Part shown: positions 63,715 through 64,000 of the stretch, piece by piece
How the letters are laid out: the number at the start of each line of letters is the position of its first letter
Position numbering within the stretch: the first letter of the stretch is position 1
Assembly: GCF_040459645.1 (NCBI RefSeq)
Contig: NZ_JARVHQ010000001.1
Span: forward strand, 3,286,001 to 3,350,000
Origin: Bacillus cereus group sp. RP43
GTDB taxonomy: Bacteria; Bacillota; Bacilli; Bacillales; Bacillaceae_G
Direction of reading: 5' to 3'
DNA length: 64,000 nt
Notes under the pieces: generated by a model
The model's input: only the letters and a program-made list of their open reading frames with translations
What the model was told of the DNA's origin: nothing
The model's database searches: none
Translations under genes and position numbers: made by a program

Positions 63715-63872
63715 TTTATCCCGCTATTTGTGGGCAGTAATACTCCCATCTTAAAATTCGGCTGGAACAACGAAGTTAGGTGGAAGCCCTGCTGCCCGTA
63801 AAAGCCCGATTGGTGAAGGCTAATAATCAGTGGGGGATGAACAATCCCCCACTGATTAAAGTTTCACTTTAT
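63715..63872 (+). repeat. Intact bcr1 repeat (about 153 bp plus TTTAT duplication)
   Basis: Flanked by TTTAT at 63715-63719 and 63868-63872. It begins CCCGCTATTTGTGGGCAG, has a middle AGCCCGATTGGTGAAGGC, and ends in the hairpin AATCAGTGGGGGAT...ATCCCCCACTGATT plus AAAGTTTCACTTTAT. Size, ends and target duplication match the B. cereus group element bcr1. The stop of the upstream gene lies in the right TTTAT. Confidence 0.9.
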
Positions 63873-64000
63873 CTGCCCCCTACAATAAATTTATAATCTA
63901 TATCGAAACTATCAAGGGATTTTGTTAACCCATGAACATGTATATTCCAGTTTCCTGTCATGTTAATATACATTCCTTCAGCTTCATATTCTCCCGGTGA
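63869..64000 (-). CDS. 3' end of a YcnJ-like copper transport protein (partial)
   Basis: The last 43 codons of a gene entering from the right: GEYEAEGMYINMTGNWNIHVHG ... FDIDYKFIVGGR, then TAA at 63871-63869. The N-W-x-I-H-V-H-G pattern resembles the C-terminal YtkA-like domain of YcnJ copper importers, and the position before ycnI fits. The TAA falls within the bcr1 terminal TTTAT, so insertion occurred exactly at the stop codon. Confidence 0.6.
   Translation of the reverse strand, partial: SPGEYEAEGMYINMTGNWNIHVHGLTKSLDSFDIDYKFIVGGR

Overview
The window is low-G+C Firmicute DNA from the Bacillus cereus group (B. cereus, B. thuringiensis, B. anthracis and relatives). The evidence is the entFM/cwpFM cell-wall peptidase gene, copies of the group-specific bcr1 repeat with TTTAT flanks, an IS231-type element, a hom-thrC-thrB operon under T-box control, and strong GGAGG ribosome sites. 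No rRNA, tRNA, phage or CRISPR array was seen. Most of it is ordinary chromosome, with one clear mobile insertion and one small decayed patch.

Layout. 1-5.4 kb: a peptidoglycan deacetylase, a lipoprotein/response regulator/histidine kinase operon and an LCP wall-polymer ligase. 5.7-8.7 kb: a diverged bcr1, a large lipoprotein resembling a glycosidase and a small membrane protein. 8.75-12.8 kb: thrB, thrC and hom behind a short Thr-codon-rich ORF and two tandem T-boxes, each with its own promoter. 13-14.7 kb: PPOX, Nudix and SdpI-like genes. 14.7-19.3 kb: a second deacetylase whose first codons have been cut off by a 3.68-kb IS231-type transposon carrying a transposase plus an ECF sigma/anti-sigma pair. 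19.4-22.4 kb: aminoglycoside adenylyltransferase-like, ASCH, O-methyltransferase and SDR genes. 22.6-27.3 kb: a two-component system, a BmrA-like ABC exporter and an alpha/beta hydrolase. 27.4-34.4 kb: entFM, a nitroreductase, a D,D-carboxypeptidase, an MccF-like peptidase, a paired SMR transporter and small proteins. 34.5-40.4 kb: cydABCD. 41-45.9 kb: a MarR/dioxygenase/LLM-oxidoreductase operon and a tautomerase cluster with a divergent LysR gene. 46-50.7 kb: a five-gene Liv-type ABC importer. 51-56 kb: a zinc-type COG0523 GTPase behind a Zur box, an amine oxidase, ldh, a YesK-like protein and an AI-2E family transporter. 56.3-61.1 kb: small genes, a second nitroreductase, a DsbA-like protein and an Rrf2 regulator sharing an operator, then a LysR/EamA divergent pair. 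61.2-64 kb: a higher-G+C FAD monooxygenase beside an integrase remnant, then ycnI and the end of a ycnJ-like copper gene separated by an intact bcr1.

How it fits together. Many genes act at the cell wall or membrane: two deacetylases, the LCP ligase, EntFM, the carboxypeptidase and the MccF-like peptidase. Others handle redox or electrophile stress: the MarR, Rrf2 and nitroreductase modules. The most notable features are the sigma-factor-carrying IS231-type element with a perfect 11-bp target duplication inside the deacetylase gene, the duplicated T-box plus leader ORF, the repeated placement of bcr1 ends on stop codons, and several unannotated operators (Zur box, Rrf2 box pair, MarR palindrome, OmpR-type direct repeats). 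All calls come from reading the sequence and recalled family knowledge; no database search was run.
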